Shown here piece by piece: positions 26,425 to 35,110 of a DNA stretch of 64,000 nt (its first letter is position 1; each line of letters begins with the position of its first letter). A model generated the notes under the pieces. That model did no database searches. It worked only from the letters and a program-made list of their open reading frames with translations, and was not told where the DNA came from. The translations under genes and the position numbers were made by a program. The stretch comes from Haloimpatiens lingqiaonensis. Lineage in GTDB: Bacteria; Bacillota; Clostridia; Clostridiales; Clostridiaceae. The stretch lies in NCBI RefSeq assembly GCF_044502415.1, contig NZ_CP172402.1. One strand, written 5' to 3'.

Positions 26425-26601
26425 CTATTTTATCCAAAACTTAGTCATTATTATTAGCACTAGTGTTAAGCAAGCTACTAGTATAAGTACAAAAGGCAAA
26501 ACCACCTGTATACCTGCAATTGTAAGTGCTAGCAAATCTTTAAAAGTAAATTTTTCATATTTGCATTCTTCCTTAAGCAATTCATCTTTTATATCTTTCA
26601 T
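26425..26601 (-). CDS. 58-aa single-pass membrane protein at the end of the opp operon
   Basis: Short frame starting MKDIKDELLKEECKYEKF with GGAG 8 bases before the ATG, and ending TKFWIK. The N-terminal half is charged and the C-terminal half is one membrane helix (TIAGIQVVLPFVLILVACL). It lies 27 bases after oppF and before the operon terminator, so it is very probably cotranscribed. No family recognised; a transporter accessory role is inference. Confidence 0.75.
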   Translation of the reverse strand: MKDIKDELLKEECKYEKFTFKDLLALTIAGIQVVLPFVLILVACLTLVLIIMTKFWIK

Positions 26602-26628
26602 TTATTTTCTCCTTTTATCCCAATAAAT

Positions 26629-27603
26629 TTATACTAAATGACAAGCCACAAAATGTTCTTTATCCACTTCTCTATATTCAGGAACTTCTTCAGAACACTT
26701 TTTAATGGCATATGGACATCTAGTATGAAATTTGCAACCTGTAGGTGGATTAGCCGGACTTGGTATATCCCCCTTTAAAATTATTCTGTCTCTTTTTAAA
26801 GTAGGATCTGGTATTGGAACGGCTGACAATAAAGCTTTAGTATATGGATGCAATGGATTCTTATATAACTCGTCTTTTTTGGCCATTTCTACTAAAGTGC
26901 CTAAATACATAACTCCAACTCTATGAGATATATGCTTCACCACACTTAAATCATGAGAAATAAATAGATATGAAAATCCCATAGTCTCTTGAAGTTCTTC
27001 CATTAAATTTATGATTTGAGCTTGTATTGATACATCTAGTGCTGATACCGGTTCATCTGCTACTATAAAATCTGGATTTAAAATCAATGCTCTAGCTATA
27101 CCAATCCTCTGTCTTTGTCCTCCAGAAAATTCATGTGGATATCTTTTTATATGATACGAAGCAAGTCCGCAAATTTTTAAAGTTTCACTAACTTTATGGC
27201 TAATTTCTTCCTTAGAACATATACCATGATCTCTTAAGGCTTCCCCAACTATTTCCCCAACGGTTAATCTAGGATTCAACGAACTATATGGATCTTGAAA
27301 TATAAGCTGCATCTTAAGCCTTAACTTTCTCAATTGATATTTATTACATTTATATACATCTACATCCTTAAAATATACATCACCCTCTGTTTTATTCCAT
27401 AGTCTCAATATAGTTCTGCCTATAGTAGATTTACCACATCCTGATTCTCCTACTAAACCTAAGGTTTCTCCTTTATTTATATTAAAACTAACATTATCTA
27501 CAGCTTTTACATATCCTACGGTTTTTTGAAAAAACCCTCCACTTATAGGAAAATATTTTTTCAAATTATCAACCCTTATTAACGTATCATTGCTTTTTTC
27601 CAT
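26629..27603 (-). CDS. oppF: Oligopeptide ABC transporter ATP-binding protein OppF
   Basis: One of the two ATPases of a peptide importer; 324 aa. Walker A GESGCGKSTIGRTIL, signature FSGGQRQRIGIARAL, Walker B FIVADEPVSALD and the C-terminal oligopeptide domain with Cys (GCKFHTRCPYAIKKC, probably Fe-S or metal) are present. The ATG directly abuts the oppD stop. The sequence does not say which peptides are carried. Confidence 0.95.
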   Translation of the reverse strand: MEKSNDTLIRVDNLKKYFPISGGFFQKTVGYVKAVDNVSFNINKGETLGLVGESGCGKSTIGRTILRLWNKTEGDVYFKDVDVYKCNKYQLRKLRLKMQLIFQDPYSSLNPRLTVGEIVGEALRDHGICSKEEISHKVSETLKICGLASYHIKRYPHEFSGGQRQRIGIARALILNPDFIVADEPVSALDVSIQAQIINLMEELQETMGFSYLFISHDLSVVKHISHRVGVMYLGTLVEMAKKDELYKNPLHPYTKALLSAVPIPDPTLKRDRIILKGDIPSPANPPTGCKFHTRCPYAIKKCSEEVPEYREVDKEHFVACHLV

Positions 27604-28587
27604 CTATTCCACCTCCTTATCATAAAGCCAACAAGCTACTTCATGTCTATTGCCCTTATCTATTAGGGGTGGTATTCCTTTTTTACATTCCTCACAGGCT
27701 CTATTACATCTTTCATAAAAATAACAATACTCTGGCATACCTATAGGATTAGGCACTTGACCTGGAATAGAATATAATTTATCCTGCTCTTTATTTAATG
27801 TAGGTTTTGAATTTAAAAGTCCTATAGTATAAGGATGTTTAGGATTTTTAAATAACTCCACCACTGGTGCCTTTTCTACTACTTTTCCGGCATACATAAC
27901 TACAACATAATCTGCCATTTCTGCAATAACTCCCAGGTCATGGGTTATAAGCATTATAGATGCCCCTATCTTATTTTTTAAATTCCTCATCAATTGTAAA
28001 ATTTGAGCTTGAATAGTAACATCTAATGCAGTGGTTGGTTCATCTGCAATTAAAAGTTTAGGGTTACAGGAAAGCGCCATAGCTATCATAGCTCTTTGCC
28101 TCATTCCACCACTTAATTCATGAGGATAGCAATTAAATACCTCCTCTGCCCTAGGTATTCCTACTAATTTTAGCATTTCAATAGCTCTTTCTTTTGCCCC
28201 TTCTTTATCTAATTTTTGGTGAAGTATTATGGTTTCATTTATTTGATATCCTATGGTAAGTACAGGATTTAAAGATGTCATAGGCTCTTGAAAAATTACA
28301 GCTATATCATTGCCCCTTATATTTCTCATCTCTTCATCCTTTAACTCTAAAATATTTTTATCTTCAAAATATATTTCTCCACCCATAATTTTTCCTGGTG
28401 GATTAGGTATAAGTCTCATAATAGACATGGCTGCAACACTTTTTCCACATCCCGATTCACCAACTAATCCTAATGTCTCACCTTTTTTTATTTTAAAGCT
28501 CACATCATCTACTGCCTTTACAATTCCATCTTCTGTCATAAAATACGTTTTTAAATTTTTTATTTGAACTAAATCAGTGTTTTCCAT
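27604..28587 (-). CDS. oppD: Oligopeptide ABC transporter ATP-binding protein OppD
   Basis: Second importer ATPase; 327 aa from ATG 28587, with GGGGGT 6 bases upstream (a GTG two codons earlier is too close). Walker A GESGCGKSVAAMSIM, signature LSGGMRQRAMIAMAL, Walker B LLIADEPTTALD. The C-terminal Cys cluster (YCYFYERCNRACEEC) is as in OppD. It lies between oppC and oppF. Confidence 0.95.
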   Translation of the reverse strand: MENTDLVQIKNLKTYFMTEDGIVKAVDDVSFKIKKGETLGLVGESGCGKSVAAMSIMRLIPNPPGKIMGGEIYFEDKNILELKDEEMRNIRGNDIAVIFQEPMTSLNPVLTIGYQINETIILHQKLDKEGAKERAIEMLKLVGIPRAEEVFNCYPHELSGGMRQRAMIAMALSCNPKLLIADEPTTALDVTIQAQILQLMRNLKNKIGASIMLITHDLGVIAEMADYVVVMYAGKVVEKAPVVELFKNPKHPYTIGLLNSKPTLNKEQDKLYSIPGQVPNPIGMPEYCYFYERCNRACEECKKGIPPLIDKGNRHEVACWLYDKEVE

Positions 28588-28598
28588 ATTCACACCCC

Positions 28599-29483
28599 CT
28601 ATACCTTTAGTTTAGGATCTAGTGCATCTCTTAAGCCATCACCAAATAAATTTATGGCCATAACTGTTAGAAATATACACAAACCTGGTGGTGCCCAAAC
28701 CCACATTCTGTTTTTCAAAGTAAATAAATCATTTACCTTTTGAACCATTTGCCCCCAAGAAGGTGTAGGTGGTGTTACTCCTAGGCCTAAAAAACTCAAA
28801 GTAGATTCTGTAAGTATAGCCCCTCCAATTCCTAAAGTAGCAGAAACTATTATAGATGCAAAAGTATTAGGTAATAAATGTACAAACATTTTTCTTTTAT
28901 CACTTAATCCTAAACACTCTGCAGCCTGCATAAATTCCTGCTCCCTTAAAGAAAGTATTTGTCCCCTTACTATACGACAAAGGGAAGGCCATCCTAGAAA
29001 ACCTATTATAAACATAATCACATACATTCTATTTTCAGGTTTTATTTTCAAATCAGACATAACCGCTGCAAGCATTATAAGTATTGGCAAACCTGGTAAA
29101 CACATAAACATATCTACAATTCTCATAATTATTGCATCTATTTTCCCACCGTAATATCCTGCAATAGCTCCTAATATACTTCCAATTACAACCTCAATTA
29201 TTACAGCCAATATTCCTACCAATAAAGAAACTCTTCCCCCATACATGAGTCTAGTCAAAACATCTCTTCCAACTTCATCTGTTCCTAAAATGTGGGTGCT
29301 TGTTGGTGGTTTATATTTATCCACTAAACTCATAGTATTCATATTATAGGATGAAAACCATGGTCCAATGAATGAAAATAAAATCATGAATATCAGTATG
29401 CACATTCCTAGCATCGCTAATTTATTTTTTCTTAATCTTCTAAGAACTATTTTAAAAGGACTTACTATTTCATTTTCTTTCAA
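28599..29483 (-). CDS. oppC: Oligopeptide ABC transporter permease OppC
   Basis: Inner-membrane permease; 294 aa from TTG 29483, chosen because AGGAGG lies 8 bases upstream (the longer frame begins inside that site). It has an N-terminal helix (MLGMCILIFMILFSFIGPWF), the extracellular motif LGTDEVGRDVLTRLMYGGR and the coupling-helix EAA region EFMQAAECLGLSDKRKMFVH. Six membrane helices in total. Twelve bases after oppB. Confidence 0.95.
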   Translation of the reverse strand: MKENEIVSPFKIVLRRLRKNKLAMLGMCILIFMILFSFIGPWFSSYNMNTMSLVDKYKPPTSTHILGTDEVGRDVLTRLMYGGRVSLLVGILAVIIEVVIGSILGAIAGYYGGKIDAIIMRIVDMFMCLPGLPILIMLAAVMSDLKIKPENRMYVIMFIIGFLGWPSLCRIVRGQILSLREQEFMQAAECLGLSDKRKMFVHLLPNTFASIIVSATLGIGGAILTESTLSFLGLGVTPPTPSWGQMVQKVNDLFTLKNRMWVWAPPGLCIFLTVMAINLFGDGLRDALDPKLKV

Positions 29484-29495
29484 TTTTTTCACCTC

Positions 29496-30458
29496 CTACT
29501 TATACCTTATTCTTGGGTCTACCGCTGCATAAATTATATCTGCTAAAAGATTGCCTAATAAAACTAATAGCGCCAGTAGCATATTTATACCCATAAGTAA
29601 TGGATAGTCCCTTCCACTTACTGCATTTAGTTCCACTGGTCCTATGCCTGGCCACCCAAATATTGACTCAGTTACTATTGCTCCACTAAATAGAGCTGGA
29701 AGCCAAAATCCAAGTAGTGTAATAACAGGTATCATAGCATTTCTAAGTGCATGTCTATATATTACGACTTTTTCTTTAAGTCCCTTTGCTCTAGCAGTCC
29801 TTATATAATCCTGTCTTATAACCTCCAGCATACTTGACCTAGTATATCGCATAAATCCAGCCAAGCTGCCTAGAGTTAATACTATGAGAGGTAGCGCCAT
29901 ATGCCTCATTCCATCTAAAAATTTTGCCATCCCCACCGCATTACTTCCTGCTGTGAACATACCTGCTACCGGGAAAATGTGTACATCCACTGCCAGCCAC
30001 TTCATCAATAATTCACCAAAGAAAAATGATGGCATAGATATACCAAACAGAGCAAATATAGTGAAGAAGTAATCAAAACCTGAATATTGCTTAGTAGCTG
30101 AAATTACCCCTATAGGTATAGAAATAATTATGGCAAGAACAAATGATACTATAGAAAGTTTAAATGAATTCCATATATATGTATTCATTACTTTCCCTAC
30201 TGATTGTTTATAATAAATAGACTCTCCCCAGTCCCCTTTAAGTGCATTCTTAACCCAAATTCCATATTGCACTATAGTTGGCTTATCTATACCGAACTGT
30301 CTTCTTAATTCTTGTTTTGCCTCCAAACTCATTCGAGGGTCTATTTTACCTGTTAATGGGTCTCCCGGTGCTAAATGAATAAGTAAAAATATAATTAAAG
30401 AAACACCTATAAGGATTGGTATCATCTGAAGAACTCTTCGTAAAACATAATTTTTCAT
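29496..30458 (-). CDS. oppB: Oligopeptide ABC transporter permease OppB
   Basis: Inner-membrane permease paired with OppC; 320 aa from ATG 30458 (MKNYVLRRVLQMIPIL), with GAGGGGG upstream. Family motifs are HLAPGDPLTG near the start, the EAA loop DYIRTARAKGLKEKVVIYRH and the C-terminal VDPRIRYK. Six membrane helices. A perfect 30-bp palindrome separates it from oppA. Confidence 0.95.
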   Translation of the reverse strand: MKNYVLRRVLQMIPILIGVSLIIFLLIHLAPGDPLTGKIDPRMSLEAKQELRRQFGIDKPTIVQYGIWVKNALKGDWGESIYYKQSVGKVMNTYIWNSFKLSIVSFVLAIIISIPIGVISATKQYSGFDYFFTIFALFGISMPSFFFGELLMKWLAVDVHIFPVAGMFTAGSNAVGMAKFLDGMRHMALPLIVLTLGSLAGFMRYTRSSMLEVIRQDYIRTARAKGLKEKVVIYRHALRNAMIPVITLLGFWLPALFSGAIVTESIFGWPGIGPVELNAVSGRDYPLLMGINMLLALLVLLGNLLADIIYAAVDPRIRYK

Positions 30459-30480
30459 TTTATACCCCCTCTCTATATTC

Positions 30481-30513
30481 ATATGTGCCTAGTAACCTTT
30501 ACTAGGCACATAT
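30481..30513 (-). repeat. Perfect palindrome between oppA and oppB
   Basis: Arms ATATGTGCCTAGTAA and TTACTAGGCACATAT with a 3-nt loop and no T-run. It probably protects oppA mRNA or partly attenuates the downstream genes, as is common after binding-protein genes. Confidence 0.75.
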
Positions 30514-30526
30514 TTTAAATATATTA

Positions 30527-32254
30527 TTATTTGATTTCTGCTTTATATACATCCAATGTGAAATCAATATAAGGTGATAAATCTAACCCTTTAACCTTTG
30601 AACTTACAGCCCACATTTCTTTACTCATATCTAGGAATATATAAGGTAGGTCATCGTTAGCTATTTGTAACCATTTTTTGTATATTTCTTTTCTTTCTTC
30701 CAGTTTAGTTGTCTTTAATCCTTCTTGTAGTAATTTTTCTCCATCTTCATTTCTCCATCCACCTGCATTAAATCCACCTTTTACGTCTTGAGAAATTCCA
30801 AATATGCCAAGTGAATCAGGGTCTATACTTAAGGACCAAGCCATATTAAACATTTCAAAATTTTGTTCATCGTACACCTTAGTACATAAAGTTGCAAACT
30901 CCATCATTTCAGGAACTACATCTATGCCTAGTTTCTTCCAGTTATCTTTTACTATTGGTATTAAAGTTTCAACATATTTACTTCCACTATAGGTATACCA
31001 AGATATGGTGAATTTCTTACCATCTTTATATCTAAATCCATCATCCTTTTTAACCCATCCAGCTTCATCTAATAATTTATTAGCTTTATCTGCATCATAT
31101 TCATATTTATTTAAATCATCTGTATATGCCCAAGAAACTGGTGATACTGGTCCATTACATACATCTGCATATTCGCCAAAGTATGCATTGGCAAATCCTT
31201 TTCTATCTAAACCATATGCTAAAGCTTGACGAACTCTCTTATCTTTAAATTTTTCATTTCTTAAATTTAATCCCATATATCCATATCCATTACCAGGATA
31301 AAGCTGCATATTTAAGAATCCTGCCTCTTTTAATTCTTGAACGTTCTCTGGTTTTGCTGATACTCTACAAACATCTATTTCTCCAGCTTTTATTTGCTGC
31401 ATCATATTTTCTGCAGTAACAGCTTTTAGTATAACTGTCTTTATCTTAGGCTCACCCTTCCAATAGTTAGGGTTCTTTTCTAGAACAACTTCTTGACCTG
31501 GTTTATATTCTTTAAATATATAAGCTCCTGAACCTACTGGTTTTAAGAATTTATCCTCTAATTCTTTTATTTTGCCTTTTTCAAATCCATAGTATTTTTT
31601 AGGCATTATTCCATATCCAAAATCATAGATAGCTGGTGCCTTAGGCTCTGTCAATGTAAATGAAATTGTATAAGGATCTATAACCTTTATTCCTTCAACC
31701 TCTTTTGCATCACCTTTATGATATTTTTCATATCCTAATAATTTTTCTACTGCATCAAATCTTGATCCTTTATAGTTTGGATCACATATAGCAGTATAAG
31801 TAAATGCTACGTCTTCAGCTGTAAGTTCATCTCCACTTGAAAACTTAATTCCCTTCTTTAATTTAAATGTGTATGTTTTTCCATCCTCTGATATTTCCCA
31901 TTTTTCTGCCACATTAGCTGTTGGATTTCCTTCTGCATCATTTGAAATCAATCCATCATAAATAAGACTACATACATAAGCATCATCTACTGTACCAGAA
32001 TATATAGAATTGAACTTTCCTTCTGGTGCATTAAAGCCTACAATTAACATGTCTTTTCTGTTTTTTGAAACATCAGGTAATCCATTAGGATTTGATGCCT
32101 TTATTATTTCTGTGTGCTTTGAAGCTGGTTTTACTTCCTCCTCCTCTATCTTAGGTTTGTTGGCATCTGGCTTTGGTTTTTCTTTACAAGCAGTAAATAC
32201 AAATGCAAATGCCATGGTCAATGATAAAAGTGTAAACAACTTTCTTTTTTTCAT
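30527..32254 (-). CDS. oppA: Oligopeptide-binding lipoprotein OppA
   Basis: Extracytoplasmic solute-binding protein (SBP_bac_5 family) that captures peptides for OppBCDF; 575 aa. A lipoprotein signal (MKKRKLFTLLSLTMAFAFVF, then TAC) marks Cys 23 as the lipidation site. Family segments include ADVAFTYTAICDPNYKG-like AEDVAFTYTAICDP and RVRQALAYGLDRKGFA, near the usual SBP_5 signature. First gene of the operon. A long acidic linker rich in Lys, Pro and Glu follows the lipid Cys. Confidence 0.95.
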   Translation of the reverse strand: MKKRKLFTLLSLTMAFAFVFTACKEKPKPDANKPKIEEEEVKPASKHTEIIKASNPNGLPDVSKNRKDMLIVGFNAPEGKFNSIYSGTVDDAYVCSLIYDGLISNDAEGNPTANVAEKWEISEDGKTYTFKLKKGIKFSSGDELTAEDVAFTYTAICDPNYKGSRFDAVEKLLGYEKYHKGDAKEVEGIKVIDPYTISFTLTEPKAPAIYDFGYGIMPKKYYGFEKGKIKELEDKFLKPVGSGAYIFKEYKPGQEVVLEKNPNYWKGEPKIKTVILKAVTAENMMQQIKAGEIDVCRVSAKPENVQELKEAGFLNMQLYPGNGYGYMGLNLRNEKFKDKRVRQALAYGLDRKGFANAYFGEYADVCNGPVSPVSWAYTDDLNKYEYDADKANKLLDEAGWVKKDDGFRYKDGKKFTISWYTYSGSKYVETLIPIVKDNWKKLGIDVVPEMMEFATLCTKVYDEQNFEMFNMAWSLSIDPDSLGIFGISQDVKGGFNAGGWRNEDGEKLLQEGLKTTKLEERKEIYKKWLQIANDDLPYIFLDMSKEMWAVSSKVKGLDLSPYIDFTLDVYKAEIK

Positions 32255-32332
32255 TTTCTATATCTCTCCTTTTTGTTACTACTTTAATACTATATATAGG
32301 AAATCAATATAATTTTTAGAACAACAAAAAAA

Positions 32333-32358
32333 TCCTAGACGAATTATTTCATCTAGAA
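32333..32358 (-). terminator. Terminator of the 162-aa membrane protein gene
   Basis: Stem CTAGATGAA / TTCGTCTAG with a 4-nt loop, followed by GATTTTTTTG on the minus strand. It separates this gene from oppA downstream. Confidence 0.75.
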
Positions 32359-32374
32359 TTCTTTATAATTTTCA

Positions 32375-32863
32375 TTAATAAAAAATATTTTTAAGACATC
32401 CCTTATTTTCCACCCTGCTATATTTAGATAGCTTGTATATAAAATCTTTTTGATCCTTTAAGCACATATTTTTCTTTATTATAGATATATAGTTTTTGTC
32501 GTAACTTAAAATCAATAGTATCTTATCATCCATATTTATAACTTTTTTAATATCTTCTGCATTTATTATAGTCTTATCGCACAACATTCTAGGATATATA
32601 ATAATTTCCTTTCCTATAAATCTAACATATATTCTTCTTATTAAATTCATCTTATCCATAGAAAACACTAAAAGAACCAGTGCAGTTATTATCACTAGTA
32701 AATTTAAATATTTAAGATTATTATTTTTATCACCATTTATATTTATATATATTAAAAAAATAATACATAAAAGAAAAGCTAAAAAACATACAATACCATC
32801 TAAATTTATATTAGGTTTTGTTTTTATTTCAATAGACTTTTCTTGAACATTTTTACCTATCAA
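32375..32863 (-). CDS. Hypothetical membrane protein, two helices plus a small cytoplasmic domain
   Basis: 162 aa from TTG 32863 with AAGGGGTG about 10 bases upstream. Two N-terminal membrane helices (DGIVCFLAFLLCIIFLIYI and LLVIITALVLLVF) are followed by a beta-rich segment (KEIIIYPRMLCDKTIINAED, KVINMDDKILLILSYDK) that looks like a small PH-like domain. It has its own terminator. No family recognised; the PH-like reading is only a guess. Confidence 0.65.
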   Translation of the reverse strand: MIGKNVQEKSIEIKTKPNINLDGIVCFLAFLLCIIFLIYININGDKNNNLKYLNLLVIITALVLLVFSMDKMNLIRRIYVRFIGKEIIIYPRMLCDKTIINAEDIKKVINMDDKILLILSYDKNYISIIKKNMCLKDQKDFIYKLSKYSRVENKGCLKNIFY

Positions 32864-33261
32864 AATTTCAACACCCCTTTTGCTATTTTTCTAATTCTAA
32901 TAGTATCACCTCAACGCCCCCTAGTGTTTACAAATTTATTACAATTATGTTATTAATGTAACACATACCCTCCCTATATATTTCTAAATAATTTTATACA
33001 CATAACAAAGGCTGTAGCACAACTAACCTAACTGTTACCTGTGCCACAGCCCCTTATAACATTCCTTTTCAACCCTCATAAACAGATCTCTAACCTTCAG
33101 ATGGAGTTTTTACTCCATCTGAAGATTAGAGATCGTTATTCAGGGACATAGCTGCCGTTATCTCCCACTTTGTTAGAAGTGGGAGTGTTACGGCAGGTAG
33201 TCATCGGATAAAACTATGTTAAATATTTTCCTAACTTATGCAATGGTTATATAATGCATTT
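32864..33261. other. Intergenic region with three hairpins
   Basis: No gene. It holds a 12-bp hairpin at 33010-33051 (GGCTGTGGCACA / TGTGCTACAGCC, minus strand), probably the terminator of the ABC exporter, and a pair of long hairpins at 33085-33196 described separately. The part at 32880-33000 is featureless. Confidence 0.6.
33085..33196 (-). repeat. Double long-hairpin module, possible IS200/IS605-derived end or small palindromic element
   Basis: Two adjacent stem-loops: 33085-33134 has 23-bp arms with one mismatch (GATCTCTAACCTTCAGATGG and complement); 33152-33196 has about 19-bp arms (CTGCCGTTATCTCCCACTT and a near complement). The layout resembles subterminal palindromes and omega-RNA hairpins of IS605-type elements, but no tnpA or tnpB is nearby. 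Origin is inferred. Confidence 0.55.
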
Positions 33262-34995
33262 TTATAATTCATCCGGAATATATCCTTTAAACTGTGCATT
33301 ATAAAGATTTGAATATATGTTTCCTTTTTTCATTAGTTCTTCATGAGTACCTCTTTCCTCTATGCCGCTATCTGTAAGTACTATTATTTCGTCTGCATTT
33401 TTTATAGTAGATAATCTATGCGCTACCACTAGAGTAGTCCTGCCTTTAGAAAGTCCCTCTAAAGACTTTTGAATAATAAGTTCAGTTTCATTATCTAAAG
33501 CAGAAGTTGCTTCATCTAATATTAGTATTGGAGGATTTTTTAGAAATACTCTAGCTATAGCTATTCTCTGCTTTTGCCCTCCAGATAGCTTTATTCCTCT
33601 TTCCCCTACATAAGTGTCGTATCCCTCTGGCAAATCTAGAATGAACTGATGTATATTAGCATTTTTAGCAGCGGCTATCACCTGCTCATCACTGGCTTCA
33701 GGATTTCCATAAAGAATATTTTCTTTTATAGTTCCTGTAAATAGAAAAACATCTTGCTGTACAATGCCTATATTCTTCCTCAAAGATTTTAAAGTAACAT
33801 CTTTTATATTTTTTCCATCTATGTATATATTTCCTTCATTAACTTCATAAAACCTAGGTATCAAATGACATAATGTGGTTTTACCTCCTCCTGATGGCCC
33901 CACCAATGCCAAAGTCTTCCCTTGTTCTACGGTTAAATCCAAATGAGATAATATTGTCTCTTTATTATTATATTTGAATGTAACATTACTAAGTTCTATT
34001 GTGCCTTTTACGTCATTTAATTCCTTAGCATCTTCCTTGTCCTTTATATCAGGCTTTATGTTCATTATCTCTACGAATCTTTCAAAACCTGCCATACCTG
34101 ATTGATATTGCTCCACAAAAGATGTAAGTCTTCTTATAGGCTGCATAAATAAATTTATGTATAATAAATAAGCTACTAAATCTCCAGGATTAATTAAATA
34201 ATTATATACAAACATACCCCCTGCAAACATAACTACAACATATAAAATATCCATAGTAAACCTTATTCCTGAAAAAAACTCTGCCATAGCCTTATATGCA
34301 TACTCTCTAGATTGCTTAAATTCTATATTACCTTCGTCAAATTTTTCCATTTCATATTCTTCATTAGTAAAGGATTTTGCTACTCTAATTCCAGATATGC
34401 TATTTTCAATTTGTGCATTTACATTAGCTACTTTCTTTCGCACATCTTTAAACGCCTTAGCCATATTAACTCTTTTTTTAATAGCAAACCAAAATATAAG
34501 AGGAATAAATGCAAATATAATTACTGTTAACCGTATATTAATTGTACACAGTATTATAAAGGATCCTATCAACATAACAAAAGAAAGAAATAAGTCCTCT
34601 GGTCCATGATGAGCAAGTTCAGACACTTCCTGCAAATCATTAACTATCCTAGACATTATATGACCAGTTTTATTATCGTCAAAATAACTAAAAGGCAACT
34701 CCTGTAAATGTGCAAATAAATCTTTTCTCATATGATATTGCATTCTAACTCCTACCACATGACCCCAATAATCAACTATATAATTACATATAAGTTTTAT
34801 TAAATACAATAAGATTAAAATTCCTGTAAGTACATATAGCATTTTTAAATTTCTATTAGGGATTACATCATTTATAATCTCTCTAGTGAACATTGGAAAA
34901 AATAGATCTGCCCCAGCTACTAAAAAAGCACAAAATAAATCTAACATGAACAATTTTTTATGCGGTTTATAATATTTTATAAATTTTTTTACCAC
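33262..34995 (-). CDS. ABC exporter, fused membrane and ATPase domains (multidrug/lipid type)
   Basis: 577-aa half-transporter that would act as a dimer. It starts at GTG 34995 after GAGGGGGG. N-terminal type-IV ABC membrane domain with six helices (about residues 15-300). The nucleotide domain has Walker A GPSGGGKTTLCHLIP, Q-loop GIVQQDVFL, signature LSGGQKQRIAIARVF and Walker B LILDEATSALD. Similar to BmrA/MsbA-like proteins; the substrate cannot be read from sequence. It is a single gene, not part of an operon. Confidence 0.93.
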   Translation of the reverse strand: MVKKFIKYYKPHKKLFMLDLFCAFLVAGADLFFPMFTREIINDVIPNRNLKMLYVLTGILILLYLIKLICNYIVDYWGHVVGVRMQYHMRKDLFAHLQELPFSYFDDNKTGHIMSRIVNDLQEVSELAHHGPEDLFLSFVMLIGSFIILCTINIRLTVIIFAFIPLIFWFAIKKRVNMAKAFKDVRKKVANVNAQIENSISGIRVAKSFTNEEYEMEKFDEGNIEFKQSREYAYKAMAEFFSGIRFTMDILYVVVMFAGGMFVYNYLINPGDLVAYLLYINLFMQPIRRLTSFVEQYQSGMAGFERFVEIMNIKPDIKDKEDAKELNDVKGTIELSNVTFKYNNKETILSHLDLTVEQGKTLALVGPSGGGKTTLCHLIPRFYEVNEGNIYIDGKNIKDVTLKSLRKNIGIVQQDVFLFTGTIKENILYGNPEASDEQVIAAAKNANIHQFILDLPEGYDTYVGERGIKLSGGQKQRIAIARVFLKNPPILILDEATSALDNETELIIQKSLEGLSKGRTTLVVAHRLSTIKNADEIIVLTDSGIEERGTHEELMKKGNIYSNLYNAQFKGYIPDEL

Positions 34996-35056
34996 ACCTT
35001 TTCCCCCCTCACATTTACATAAAACATTACATTAATATTAAAAGTTTTTTATATAA

Positions 35057-35083
35057 AACCCCACAGCAATAAGCCACGGGGTT
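35057..35083 (-). terminator. Terminator after the Xaa-Pro aminopeptidase gene
   Basis: Stem AACCCC / GGGGTT extended by GC pairs, followed by TTATATAAAAAAC on the minus strand. Confidence 0.65.
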
Positions 35084-35110
35084 AAATAATATAAAGTTAA
35101 AAAACATACT

